Assembly (NCBI GenBank): GCA_034422735.1
Contig: DAOUJL010000002.1
Coordinates: 1 to 26,436, forward strand
DNA length: 26,436 nucleotides
Origin: CATOSD01 sp034422735
GTDB lineage: Bacteria > Chloroflexota > Dehalococcoidia > Lucifugimonadales > CATOSD01
Reading direction: 5' to 3'
The notes beneath the pieces were generated by a model. The model was given only the letters and a program-made list of their open reading frames with translations. It ran no database searches and was not told the origin of the DNA. Within the stretch, counting starts at the first letter, position 1; the number at the start of each line of letters is the position of its first letter. The position numbers and the translations under genes are program-made. Of this stretch, positions 1 to 7,115 are shown piece by piece.

Positions 1-10
1 GCGAACGTCT

Positions 11-42
11 TTCCGGCACTCCAGCCGGAACCCACAAAGTGG
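11..42. other. Two small hairpins at the left edge
   Basis: Bases 11-17 and 24-30 are perfect 7-bp inverted repeats around a 6-nt loop, followed directly by a short CCAC/GTGG hairpin with an AAA loop. They lie about 90 bp upstream of the first promoter. They could be the end of a gene or RNA that starts outside the window. No T-run follows, so a terminator is only a guess. Nothing else recognisable is seen in 43-129. Confidence 0.3.
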
Positions 43-129
43 CTCGCTGCTAGGCAATCTATGGGTGGGAGGGCCTCCGCTGCGAAACCGCCTAGTAATC
101 TGAGACAGTCTCCAGGCAGCGGGCTGAAA

Positions 130-158
130 TTGACCTCTCGCAAGGGGCGTCTTATAAT
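130..158 (+). promoter_or_regulatory. Sigma-70-type promoter for comD-comE
   Basis: TTGACC (130-135) and TATAAT (153-158) are separated by exactly 17 bp, a near-consensus housekeeping promoter. Transcription should start near 165, leaving a leader of about 70 nt before the ATG at 237. This rules out any longer reading of the first gene that begins at 159, because that codon overlaps the -10 box. Confidence 0.8.
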
Positions 159-236
159 GTGGCCTGCCAAGCAATCCCGCGCCCGTCGCCCGCCGCGACG
201 GGGTGCACATCCAGTACGCGAGGAGTGAGAGCAGCG

Positions 237-755
237 ATGGTACACCAACAAGCGGCCCTGTTAAGGCCCGAAACCCTGATAGAGCAGTTCAAGGCCAACG
301 GCGTAACCCACATAGTTACGATACCGGACAGCGAGACGAACTACCTCTACGAGCTTATGGAGCAGCAGTCCTGGCTCGACGTAATACCCACGTGCCGTGA
401 GGGCGAGACGATGGCGATCTCGCTGGGCCTGCTGGTCGGCGGCAAGGTGCCCGTGTGCCTCATCCAGAACACCGGCATGTTGGAGTCAGGCGACTCGATA
501 CGGGGCATGGCGCTGGACGCCGGCTTCCCGATGGTGATGATCATCGGCTACCGGGGCTGGACGCGCCACGGGATTACGCCCGACACCGTTGCCAAGTACA
601 CCGAGCCGTTCCTGCACGCCTTCCGCATCAACTACTACCTGGTGGAGCAGGACGATGACGCGGAGCGCATCACCACGGCGTTCGAGGAGGCAAAGAGGAC
701 CCAGCGGCCGGTGGTGGTGCTCATAGGCGACGAGTACCACGGCTTCAACCGCTAG
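237..755 (+). CDS. comD: Sulfopyruvate/phosphonopyruvate decarboxylase-type alpha subunit (ThDP pyrimidine domain)
   Basis: This 172-residue protein is the stand-alone N-terminal (pyrimidine-binding) domain of a ThDP-dependent 2-oxoacid decarboxylase. Its length matches ComD of coenzyme M synthesis. The segment CREGETMA carries Glu55 at the spacing expected for the glutamate that activates the ThDP aminopyrimidine, and the family motif IQNTGM follows. The next gene encodes the matching pyrophosphate domain, so the two should form an alpha/beta enzyme that decarboxylates a 3-sulfo- or 3-phosphonopyruvate-like substrate. The start at 237 is chosen because AGGAG lies at 221-225 and the upstream frame overlaps the promoter. 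Coenzyme M synthesis itself is unlikely in a bacterium of this kind. Substrate is not decided by sequence alone; a catabolic or phosphonate role is equally possible. Confidence 0.8.
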   Translation: MVHQQAALLRPETLIEQFKANGVTHIVTIPDSETNYLYELMEQQSWLDVIPTCREGETMAISLGLLVGGKVPVCLIQNTGMLESGDSIRGMALDAGFPMVMIIGYRGWTRHGITPDTVAKYTEPFLHAFRINYYLVEQDDDAERITTAFEEAKRTQRPVVVLIGDEYHGFNR

Positions 756-783
756 TCTCGACTGAAACCGTAACAAACCTGAA

Positions 784-826
784 CTGTCCCGGGCCGAGCC
801 GGTCCAGGCCCGGCCCGCGAGGACAG
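784..826 (+). other. Hairpin between comD and comE
   Basis: CTGTCC (784-789) pairs with GGACAG (821-826), and inside it CGGGCC (790-795) pairs with GGCCCG (807-812), with a one-sided 8-nt bulge. The structure ends 5 nt before the comE ribosome-binding site (GGAGG, 832-836). It could act as an RNA-processing or stability element inside the operon. There is no T-run, so it is not a typical terminator. Confidence 0.45.
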
Positions 827-842
827 AACCCGGAGGAAACAG

Positions 843-1430
843 ATGATCGAAGCATCCGACGTGTTCAAGACTTTCAAGGACCACCGCGGCAAGGCCATCG
901 TGATACCCACGGGCACCGCGGGAAGGCACTGGATGGACTACAGCGAGGACACCGATAGGGACATCGGCCTGGGCGGCGCGATGGGACATACGACGTCCGC
1001 GGCGCTTGGCCTGGCGCTGTCCATGCCCGATGAGAAGATAGCGCTTTTCGATTCCGAGGGTTCGCTGCTGATGAACCTGGGCATCCTCGCCACCATCGCG
1101 GGCAAGAAGCCGGAGAACTTCTTCCATTTCCTGATGGACAACGGGTGCTACGCCACCACCGGCGGGCAGCCCGTGCCCAACTCCGACGACATCGACTACG
1201 CCGGAATGGCTAAGGGCGCGGGGTACGCCTCGACCTACCACTTCGACGACCTGGAGGAGTTCGCCACGAGCATCGAGTCCATCATGGCGGAGACCGGCCC
1301 GGTGTTCGTCTCCCTGAAGATCGTTCCCCAGGTGGAGAACGAGCCGATTGGTCGAAGGGAGCGCAGGCCCACCAAGCCGCGCGGCCAGGCGATTGCCGAC
1401 CTGCGCGCGGCGGTCGGCATTTCCGACTAG
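843..1430 (+). CDS. comE: Sulfopyruvate/phosphonopyruvate decarboxylase-type beta subunit (ThDP pyrophosphate domain)
   Basis: This 195-residue protein is the C-terminal ThDP domain that complements the preceding gene; ComE proteins are about 190 residues. The ThDP/Mg2+ motif runs from Asp70 (DSEGSLLMNLG) to Asp99-Asn100 (MDNGCY), and TTGGQP follows as in ComE. The usual GDG is replaced by S-E-G, so the metal-binding aspartate is Glu72. Glu can still bind Mg2+, so the enzyme is probably active. A strong GGAGG lies 6 nt before the ATG, and the gene sits 87 nt after comD in the same orientation. The C-terminal tail (from about 155) is basic and proline-rich. The decarboxylase class is secure; the exact substrate is not. 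Confidence 0.8.
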   Translation: MIEASDVFKTFKDHRGKAIVIPTGTAGRHWMDYSEDTDRDIGLGGAMGHTTSAALGLALSMPDEKIALFDSEGSLLMNLGILATIAGKKPENFFHFLMDNGCYATTGGQPVPNSDDIDYAGMAKGAGYASTYHFDDLEEFATSIESIMAETGPVFVSLKIVPQVENEPIGRRERRPTKPRGQAIADLRAAVGISD

Positions 1431-1497
1431 GCTCGACACAGTTCCCACGTGCGTGGCCGCAGGCCGGTCCCTGACGCCTTGAGCCTTCCGACGTGAA

Positions 1498-2769
1498 GTG
1501 ACCGTGAGCGTCAGCGACCGGGCGCGGCCACGTTTCTTTTACGGCTGGGTCGTGGTGGGGGCCGCTTTCGTCTCCCACTTCATCAACTACGGCGTTCTCG
1601 TAGTCTCATTTGGCATCTTCTTCCCCTTCATGGCGGCCACACTCGGATGGGGCCGCGGTCTGCTCGCCAGCGTAACCTTCGTCTCCCGGGTCGCCTCCGC
1701 CGCCGGCGCCCCCCTTGTCGGCCGCGCCATCGACCGGCACGGGCCGCGCCCTTACCTGCTGATCGGCGGCGCGGCAATGGCGGTCGGCGCGGTGCTCGTC
1801 TCGCTCATGTCGCAGCCCTGGCAGATGTTTGCCGCCTACGGCGTCCTGATGGCGCTGGGCGGTCTCGCGCTCGGGCCGCTGGGCGCGGATTCCACGGTCG
1901 CGCGGTGGTTCATCCGCAGGCGGGGCAGGGCGCTGGCGTTCTCAACGATGGGCATGTCCGCCGCGGGCGTAGTCCTTCCGCTTCCGCTGACACTGCTCAT
2001 AGACTGGACGGACTGGCGGCGGGCGTGGGTGGCGCTTGGCGCTTTCGTGCTGATGCTCACTCTCGTCGTGGCGCCGCTCATGCGAAAGCGGCCCGAGGAC
2101 TACGGCATGGTCCCGGACGGCAACAGCGAGGAGGAAGTTGCCAGCGGGGGTCGCCGCGTCGTCGAGGAGGTGTCGCTCACGGCCAGGGAGGCCATGCGGA
2201 CTCCCGCGTTCTGGTTGCTCCTTGTCAGCACCAACTTCGCCGGATTCGCGATCAGCGGCGTCAACCTGCACATCTTCTCGTACATCACCGACCGGCAGAT
2301 CGACCCGGGCCAGGCCGCGATGGTGATTACCTACCTGTATTTCTTGCAGTCGGTCGCCAAGCCTCTGTGGGGATTTGCCGCCGAGCGCATGCACGTTCGC
2401 TACTGCCTAGCCTCCTGTTACGCCGGCGGCGCGGCGGGCATTGTGCTGCTGATGGGCGCGAACTCGCTGCCCCACCTCGCCCTGTTCGCCACCGTCTACG
2501 GCCTCACGCGCGGCGCGCAGTCCTTCGTAAGCAGCCTGGCGTGGTCCGACTATTTCGGGCGAGAGGCGCAGGGCGCGATACGCGGCACCGCCCAGCCGTT
2601 CGGCCTCATCACGAGCGCGGGCGGCCCCGTGCTGGGAGGCTTCCTGTTCGACCTGCGCGGCGACTACTTGCTCGCGTTCTCGGTGTTCGTCGGCGCCTTC
2701 GTGGTGAGCAGCATCGCCGCGCTGCTGGCGCAGCCGCCGCGGCGGGCGGCGTTCTCACCCCCATCCTAA
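1498..2769 (+). CDS. MFS transporter, monocarboxylate/oxalate-formate antiporter-like
   Basis: This 423-residue membrane protein has about 12 hydrophobic segments in two halves joined by a charged loop (about 200-235). It shows the MFS motif between TM2 and TM3 (GRAIDRHGPR, near 75-85). The general look (FYGWVVVGAAF at the start, GxxxPxxG-like turns) is that of the monocarboxylate porter/oxalate-formate branch. The start is GTG 1498; a second GTG lies two codons later, and no strong Shine-Dalgarno helps decide. It follows comE by 67 nt on the same strand, so it may import or export the acid handled by ComDE. Its last codons, including the TAA stop, lie inside a dispersed repeat, so the native C-terminus may have been replaced. 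Confidence 0.85.
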   Translation: MTVSVSDRARPRFFYGWVVVGAAFVSHFINYGVLVVSFGIFFPFMAATLGWGRGLLASVTFVSRVASAAGAPLVGRAIDRHGPRPYLLIGGAAMAVGAVLVSLMSQPWQMFAAYGVLMALGGLALGPLGADSTVARWFIRRRGRALAFSTMGMSAAGVVLPLPLTLLIDWTDWRRAWVALGAFVLMLTLVVAPLMRKRPEDYGMVPDGNSEEEVASGGRRVVEEVSLTAREAMRTPAFWLLLVSTNFAGFAISGVNLHIFSYITDRQIDPGQAAMVITYLYFLQSVAKPLWGFAAERMHVRYCLASCYAGGAAGIVLLMGANSLPHLALFATVYGLTRGAQSFVSSLAWSDYFGREAQGAIRGTAQPFGLITSAGGPVLGGFLFDLRGDYLLAFSVFVGAFVVSSIAALLAQPPRRAAFSPPS

Positions 2770-2797
2770 CCTTCCCCCTGCGAGGGGGGAGGGACTG
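2756..2797 (+). repeat. Dispersed hairpin repeat, copy 1
   Basis: This 42-bp element has a proline/serine-coding CA-rich arm (CACCCCCATCCTAACC) followed by an imperfect CTTCCCCC/GGGGGGAG hairpin. The same sequence, nearly identical and inverted, recurs twice at 20832-20973. Here it overlaps the end of the MFS gene and provides its TAA stop. Confidence 0.85.
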
Positions 2798-2834
2798 TAA
2801 TGACGGCGCGTGTGCGCCGCTGTGCGGTGTTCGC

Positions 2835-2840
2835 TATAAT
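2835..2840 (+). promoter_or_regulatory. -10 box upstream of the LLM operon
   Basis: A perfect TATAAT in the context GCTATAATG lies 51 nt before the ATG of the LLM gene. The same GCTATAATG context appears before the first SDR gene at 6053-6061. No good -35 box is present at 16-18 bp upstream. Confidence 0.5.
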
Positions 2841-2890
2841 GGGCGTGGCCGGTCTATGACCCCATAATCTCGACCGGTCTGGAGCACCTG

Positions 2891-4060
2891 ATGATCAAGC
2901 ACTTCTCCGTTCTCTACGTGGGTAACATCGATCTCGAAGACGTGGGGCTGGACGGCACGCCGGCGGACGACCGGCGCTACGCCAACGACCGGCTGGTGCA
3001 GGCGTATGACACGGCGGCGCGCGCGGCGAAGCTGATGGACGATATGGGCTACTACGCGCTGTGGATGGCGGAGCACCACTTCCAGCACGAGGGCTACGAG
3101 TGCATCCCCAACATCATCCTGCTGGGGACGCACCTGGCGTCCCAGACGAAACAGCTCAAGTTCGGCTGCGCCTTCAACATCTCGCCCATGTGGCATCCCC
3201 TGCGACTCGCCGAGGACTACGCCCTGGCCGACGTGCTCACCAACGGGCGCATCATCTTCGGCGTGGGGCGTGGCTACCACAGCCGGGAGGTCGAGACCTT
3301 CGGCGCGCCCGTCATCGACAACGACGCCAACCGCGAGCTGTTCGAGGAACAGATAGAGGTCATCCGCAAGGCCTTCAACGAGGAGTCGTTCTCCCACAAG
3401 GGCAAGCACTACACCATACCTGCGGAGGTGCCCTACCGCGGCTACGACCTGCAGGAAGTAACCCTCGTGCCGCGACCGCTCACCGTGCCGGTGGAGACGT
3501 GGCAGCCCATCGTCAGCGGCCGCAGCATCGAGTTCACCGCCAGAAACAGCTTCAAGGGCGTCGTTGCGCTCACAGGCGAGACCATCGTGGAGGACATGTT
3601 CACCAGGTTCCGGGACGCGGCGGCGCAGCACGGGCGGGACCTGGAGCTGGGCGAGGACCTTGCGCTGGGAATCGGCTTCTACATCGCGGACAGCGAACAG
3701 GAGGCGATTGAGCGCATGCGCCCGTTCCACGACGAGCGCTACAAGTGGTTCGCGCCGTTCGGGTTCGTCCGGTACGCCGACGAGGAGGGCCGCACGTGGG
3801 GCACTCCCGGCGCGCCGGCCCGCGTGCCGCGCATAGAGGACGGGGCGCAGCAGAAGGCGTGGATTTGCGGTTCCGCTTCGGATATGGTGGATTTCCTGAG
3901 AGACGTGGAGCGCAAGTATCCGGGCCTGGAGCACATCATCCTGCACTGGCCGGAGGGCATGCCCAGGGATGAGTCGCTGGAGCAGTTGCGAATCTTCGCC
4001 GAACAGGTGATGCCGGCTTTCCAGCGGCAGCCGGCTGCCGCGTCCGGAGACGACTCCTAG
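2891..4060 (+). CDS. LLM class flavin-dependent oxidoreductase (bacterial luciferase family)
   Basis: This 389-residue protein has the luciferase-like TIM-barrel pattern: GYYALWMAEHHF near 55-67, a central NGRIIFGVGRGYH block near 116-128, and a C-terminal substrate-filter segment WICGSASDMVDFL near 325. Family members use reduced FMN or F420 and O2 or an acceptor to oxidise small organic substrates. The peptidase E-like and FAD-reductase genes follow with gaps of 37 and 11 nt, so this is the first gene of an operon that may carry its own reductase. The start ATG 2891 has only a weak TGGAG before it. SAR202-type Chloroflexota are known for many flavin monooxygenases, and this gene would fit. 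The substrate cannot be read from the sequence. Confidence 0.85.
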   Translation: MIKHFSVLYVGNIDLEDVGLDGTPADDRRYANDRLVQAYDTAARAAKLMDDMGYYALWMAEHHFQHEGYECIPNIILLGTHLASQTKQLKFGCAFNISPMWHPLRLAEDYALADVLTNGRIIFGVGRGYHSREVETFGAPVIDNDANRELFEEQIEVIRKAFNEESFSHKGKHYTIPAEVPYRGYDLQEVTLVPRPLTVPVETWQPIVSGRSIEFTARNSFKGVVALTGETIVEDMFTRFRDAAAQHGRDLELGEDLALGIGFYIADSEQEAIERMRPFHDERYKWFAPFGFVRYADEEGRTWGTPGAPARVPRIEDGAQQKAWICGSASDMVDFLRDVERKYPGLEHIILHWPEGMPRDESLEQLRIFAEQVMPAFQRQPAAASGDDS

Positions 4061-4097
4061 CGGCCGGCGACCCGTCCCGACGCACGGAGGACTCACT

Positions 4098-4847
4098 ATG
4101 GGCAAGATAGTGGCTATTGGCGGCGGCGACATGGCGAACCTGGAGACGCGCGCAATCGATGAGCGCGTAATCGAGCTGACCGGAGCCGCCAGACCCAGGG
4201 CGCTCTTCGTGCCCACAGCCAGCTACGACAGGGTGAGCTACTGGGAGGACTTCCGCCGCGTGTACGGCGACACGCTGGGCTGCGAGACGGACGTGCTCTA
4301 CCTGCTTGGCGTCAACCCGGCGAGGGAGGAACTGGAGGATAAGATACTCTCGGCGCACCTGGTTTACGTGGGCGGAGGCAACACGCTCAAGATGATGCGC
4401 CGGTGGCGCAGGCTGGGCGTGGACTCGATTCTGAGTGAGGCCCACGACAGGGGCATAGTCCTCGCCGGCCTGAGCGCGGGTTGCATCTGCTGGTTCAGTT
4501 GGGGCCACAGCGACTCGATGGCGTTCTACCATCCGGACGACTGGAACTACGTCAGGGTGAAGGGCATGGGGCTGATCGACGCGCTGGGCTGCCCACACTT
4601 CGACAGCGCGACGGCGGGCGTGCCCAGGAAGGCCGACTTCGAGCGCATGGTCGCACGCAACCGCGACGTAGGGATCGCCATCGACAACAACTGCGCCATC
4701 GAGGTGGTGGACGGCGGCTACAGGGTCATCACGTCCCAGGAGGGCGCGGGGGCCTACAAGCTGCTGAGCCAGTCCGGAGCCATCTCCACCGAACCGCTGG
4801 CTAAGAGCGAGGGGTACGCGCCGCTGACCGACCTGGTGAGCAGGTAG
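4098..4847 (+). CDS. Peptidase E (S51)-like, type 1 glutamine amidotransferase fold
   Basis: This 249-residue protein belongs to the PepE/cyanophycinase group, which cleaves Asp-containing dipeptides or related amides with a Ser nucleophile in a class I amidotransferase-like fold. It shows the N-terminal GGG (8-10), the loop VGGGNTLKMM (91-100), the nucleophile elbow AGLSAGCICW with Ser126, and GCPHFDS with His167, which fits the catalytic histidine. A strong GGAGG (4086-4090) lies 7 nt before the ATG. It sits between the LLM oxidoreductase and a flavin reductase and is tightly packed with both, which is an unusual company for a peptidase. It might remove an amino acid from the oxidised product, but this is inference. 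Confidence 0.8.
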   Translation: MGKIVAIGGGDMANLETRAIDERVIELTGAARPRALFVPTASYDRVSYWEDFRRVYGDTLGCETDVLYLLGVNPAREELEDKILSAHLVYVGGGNTLKMMRRWRRLGVDSILSEAHDRGIVLAGLSAGCICWFSWGHSDSMAFYHPDDWNYVRVKGMGLIDALGCPHFDSATAGVPRKADFERMVARNRDVGIAIDNNCAIEVVDGGYRVITSQEGAGAYKLLSQSGAISTEPLAKSEGYAPLTDLVSR

Positions 4848-4858
4848 GCGCCCGGCAA

Positions 4859-5557
4859 TTGCCAATTCCCGCGACCATAGCAGAGATCAGCCAGGCGTCG
4901 CCGACCACCAAGGCGCTGAGGCTGGACACGGGCGGCAGCCGGCTGCCGTTCAGTCCCGGCCAGTGGGTGGACTTCTACGCCGACGTGGGCGGGGAAATCG
5001 GCTGCGCCGGCTACTCGATCACGTCGTCCCCATCCCGGTCGGACGGCCTCGAGCTCGCCGTGAAACTGGTGGGCGAGAATCCCGTAACACACTACGTGCA
5101 CGAGCGGGCCAGGGTGGGGGACGTGGTGGAGGTCGCGGTAGGCGGCGACTTCCTGTACACGGCCGACATGGGCGGCCCGCTCGCCCTGGTGGCCGGGGGA
5201 ATCGGCATAACCCCGCTGATGAGCATCGTGAGGTACGTCAACGAGTCGGTACCCGGAGTCCGGATTACACTGCTCTACAGCGCCAGAACGCCCGATGAGC
5301 TGCTCTTCAGGGACGAATTGGAGGCCATCGCCCGCTCCAACCCCGACATCGTCTGCCACTTCACAGTCACGCGGCCCGGAGGCTCGGACTGGACGGGCCG
5401 CGTAGGCAGAATCGACCGGGCGATGGCTACAGACGCGGGCATCGACGCGGAGTCGCTGTTCTTCATATGCGGCCCGCCGCCGATGATCGACGATATGGTG
5501 GACCTGGCGACGTCCCTGGGCGCGCACCCGTCCCGGATCAGATACGAGGGTTGGTAG
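4859..5557 (+). CDS. FAD/NAD(P)-binding ferredoxin reductase-like oxidoreductase
   Basis: This 232-residue protein has the two FNR-type domains and no fused 2Fe-2S domain. The FAD site is represented by GYSITSSPS (about 51-59), where the usual Arg of RxYS is replaced. The NAD(P) site follows as AGGIGITPLMSI (about 118-129), with CGPPPMID (about 205-212) at the end. It moves electrons from NAD(P)H to flavin or a partner protein. The start is a TTG at 4859, only 11 nt after the previous stop, with a weak AGGTAGG before it; no ATG is better placed. Its position suggests that it feeds the LLM oxygenase encoded at the head of the operon. Confidence 0.8.
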   Translation: MPIPATIAEISQASPTTKALRLDTGGSRLPFSPGQWVDFYADVGGEIGCAGYSITSSPSRSDGLELAVKLVGENPVTHYVHERARVGDVVEVAVGGDFLYTADMGGPLALVAGGIGITPLMSIVRYVNESVPGVRITLLYSARTPDELLFRDELEAIARSNPDIVCHFTVTRPGGSDWTGRVGRIDRAMATDAGIDAESLFFICGPPPMIDDMVDLATSLGAHPSRIRYEGW

Positions 5558-5625
5558 CTCCGGCCCGCTCGGTGCGAAGCGGCGGGTCTGGGGGCTCGCG
5601 CCAAAGGCCAGCCAAGGAGAGAAGG

Positions 5626-5895
5626 TCACTGCCACCTTCTGAGCTGCGACAGGAGCGTCTTGGATATGGCCTTGGCCTCAGCCATCGTCACTTCATCCGC
5701 CTCGATGAAATCTGCCACTATGGCGCTCATCTGGTCGATTGTGAGGTCCGGGTCGACAAACGCCCCGTCCTGGTAGCAGTGGGTGCAGTAGTCTGCGCTC
5801 GGAGAGTCGTCGGCCTCCGTGCCATAGTCGGAGCCATCTTCCATTTCCATGGCGCAGCTCTGGCAGTATGCGGCATTCGGTTCGGCAGTAGTCAT
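5626..5895 (-). CDS. Small zinc-ribbon protein
   Basis: This 89-residue protein matches the putative zinc ribbon family in which CxSCAMxM and DYCTHCYQDGAF occur in order. The zinc ligands are Cys11, Cys14, Cys37 and Cys40, followed by an acidic helix that continues to the end. The family has no settled function; members often occur alone or fused to other small domains. I prefer the ATG at 5895 because AAGGA lies 8 nt before it; an ATG three codons upstream (5904) has AAGG right against it. A longer open frame continues to 6141, but that part is basic, lacks family similarity and crosses the promoter of the next gene. It is convergent with the reductase gene. Confidence 0.75.
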   Translation of the reverse strand: MTTAEPNAAYCQSCAMEMEDGSDYGTEADDSPSADYCTHCYQDGAFVDPDLTIDQMSAIVADFIEADEVTMAEAKAISKTLLSQLRRWQ

Positions 5896-6029
5896 CGCTT
5901 TCATCCTTGCGACGCCCGGTGCATGAACTCGTCGGCGTCGGCTGGTTGCTGGCCTCTCCTTGCAGTCTTGCACAATCAAGGATAACACCAACCGTGCCCG
6001 GATTTCCAGCGTGCCGATTCCGGCCAGAT

Positions 6030-6060
6030 TTGCCAAAAGCCGCACGCTTGACGCTATAAT
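6030..6060 (+). promoter_or_regulatory. Promoter of the tandem SDR genes
   Basis: TTGCCA (6030-6035) and a perfect TATAAT (6055-6060) are 19 bp apart, a slightly long spacing. Transcription would begin near 6067 and give a leader of about 75 nt with GGAGG at 6130-6134 before the first SDR. Confidence 0.55.
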
Positions 6061-6141
6061 GTGCGCGGTAAGGTCGCGCGCTGCCTCACCCGATTCGGGC
6101 AGGAGCGCGTGCAAGCAACATCGGAAATTGGAGGTACGCAC

Positions 6142-7059
6142 ATGGGAAATCGGCTTGAGGGCAAGGTAGCAGTGGTCACGGGCGCCGGCCGGGGGGTCGG
6201 ACGGGGCGTGGCGTTGCTGCTTGCTGAAGAGGGAGCGTCAGTCGTGGTGAACGACCTCGGCTGCGACGTGGACGGCTCAGGGTCTTCTAACGACCCCGCC
6301 GACAGCGTGGTAGAGGAGATCAAGTCTCGAGGCGGCAATGCCGTCGCCAACTACGACAACGTGGCCGAGATGGACGGCGGAGAGAACCTGATCAAGACGG
6401 CGGTGGATACCTTCGGCGGCCTCGACGTTCTGGTCAACTCGGCCGGTATCATCCGCGACCGCATGATCTTCCAGATGACTCCCGAGGACTTCGACCTAGT
6501 CGTCAGGAACAACGGAAAGGGCACCTTCACCACCTGCAAGTTCGCCGCCATCGTCTTCAGACAGCAGCGCAGCGGCCGCATCGTAAACATGACCGCCGAC
6601 GCCGGACTGGGAGAGATAGGCCGCTCGAACTACGCGGCAGCCTCCGAGGGCATCGTGGGTGTGACGCGCACAGTGGCGCGCGACCTGGGCAGGTACGGCG
6701 TGACCTGCAACGGCATCTCTCCCATGGTCGAGACCAGGCTGTTCCCAGGCACGGTGGACGAGTACCGCGTCGCGTCCGGCGCGCCTCGCGACGAGCGCGC
6801 GGGCATCGGCCTCTCCCCGCCCATTGCCGACTGGCAGGGGCCCGGCTACAGGGACGACCCCGAAAACGTAGCGCCGCTCGCCGTCTACCTGAGCACCTAC
6901 GCGGCCCCGCACATCAACGGCTACATTTTCGGCGTGCGCGGCGGCAGCATCTACCTGTACTCGAACCCCAGCATAGAGCGGAGCGTCCACAAGTACGGCA
7001 ACTTCAACATGGACGAGATGGACGTGATTATGCCCAAGATGATCGGCCCGGGCTTCTAA
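6142..7059 (+). CDS. SDR family protein, MFE-2-like, with degenerate catalytic site
   Basis: This 305-residue protein is a classical short-chain dehydrogenase with the nucleotide motif TGAGRGVG (13-20), NDLG after strand 2, NSAG (99-102) and Tyr164. It is most like the 3-hydroxyacyl-CoA dehydrogenase domain of peroxisomal MFE-2. The active site is altered: YxxxK reads YAAAS, so the catalytic lysine is Ser168, and the catalytic serine position is Thr151. Its downstream neighbour is a clear paralogue that aligns without gaps over the first 170 residues and keeps Ser151 and Lys168. The protein is otherwise intact and has a good Shine-Dalgarno (GGAGG, 7 nt spacing), so it is not a decaying gene. 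It may be a regulatory or structural partner of the second SDR, or an enzyme with a changed reaction. Confidence 0.85.
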   Translation: MGNRLEGKVAVVTGAGRGVGRGVALLLAEEGASVVVNDLGCDVDGSGSSNDPADSVVEEIKSRGGNAVANYDNVAEMDGGENLIKTAVDTFGGLDVLVNSAGIIRDRMIFQMTPEDFDLVVRNNGKGTFTTCKFAAIVFRQQRSGRIVNMTADAGLGEIGRSNYAAASEGIVGVTRTVARDLGRYGVTCNGISPMVETRLFPGTVDEYRVASGAPRDERAGIGLSPPIADWQGPGYRDDPENVAPLAVYLSTYAAPHINGYIFGVRGGSIYLYSNPSIERSVHKYGNFNMDEMDVIMPKMIGPGF

Positions 7060-7115
7060 GCTCGCGCCGTTCCGCTCGAAATCACCCAGACGAAAGAAAA
7101 GAGAGGGACCACACA

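Noticed and set aside
1..129. Riboswitch or end of a large structural RNA at the left edge
   Set aside because: Small hairpins are present, but I could not match the segment to cobalamin, RNase P, tmRNA or SRP RNA motifs.
159..236. N-terminal extension of ComD from the GTG at 159
   Set aside because: The codon overlaps the -10 box of the promoter, and the added residues have no family similarity.
486..1448. A 320-codon antisense frame over comD-comE
   Set aside because: It is the antisense shadow of two subunits with intact ThDP motifs.
2834..4216. A 460-codon antisense frame over the LLM gene
   Set aside because: The opposite strand has a clear luciferase-family protein; the antisense product resembles nothing.
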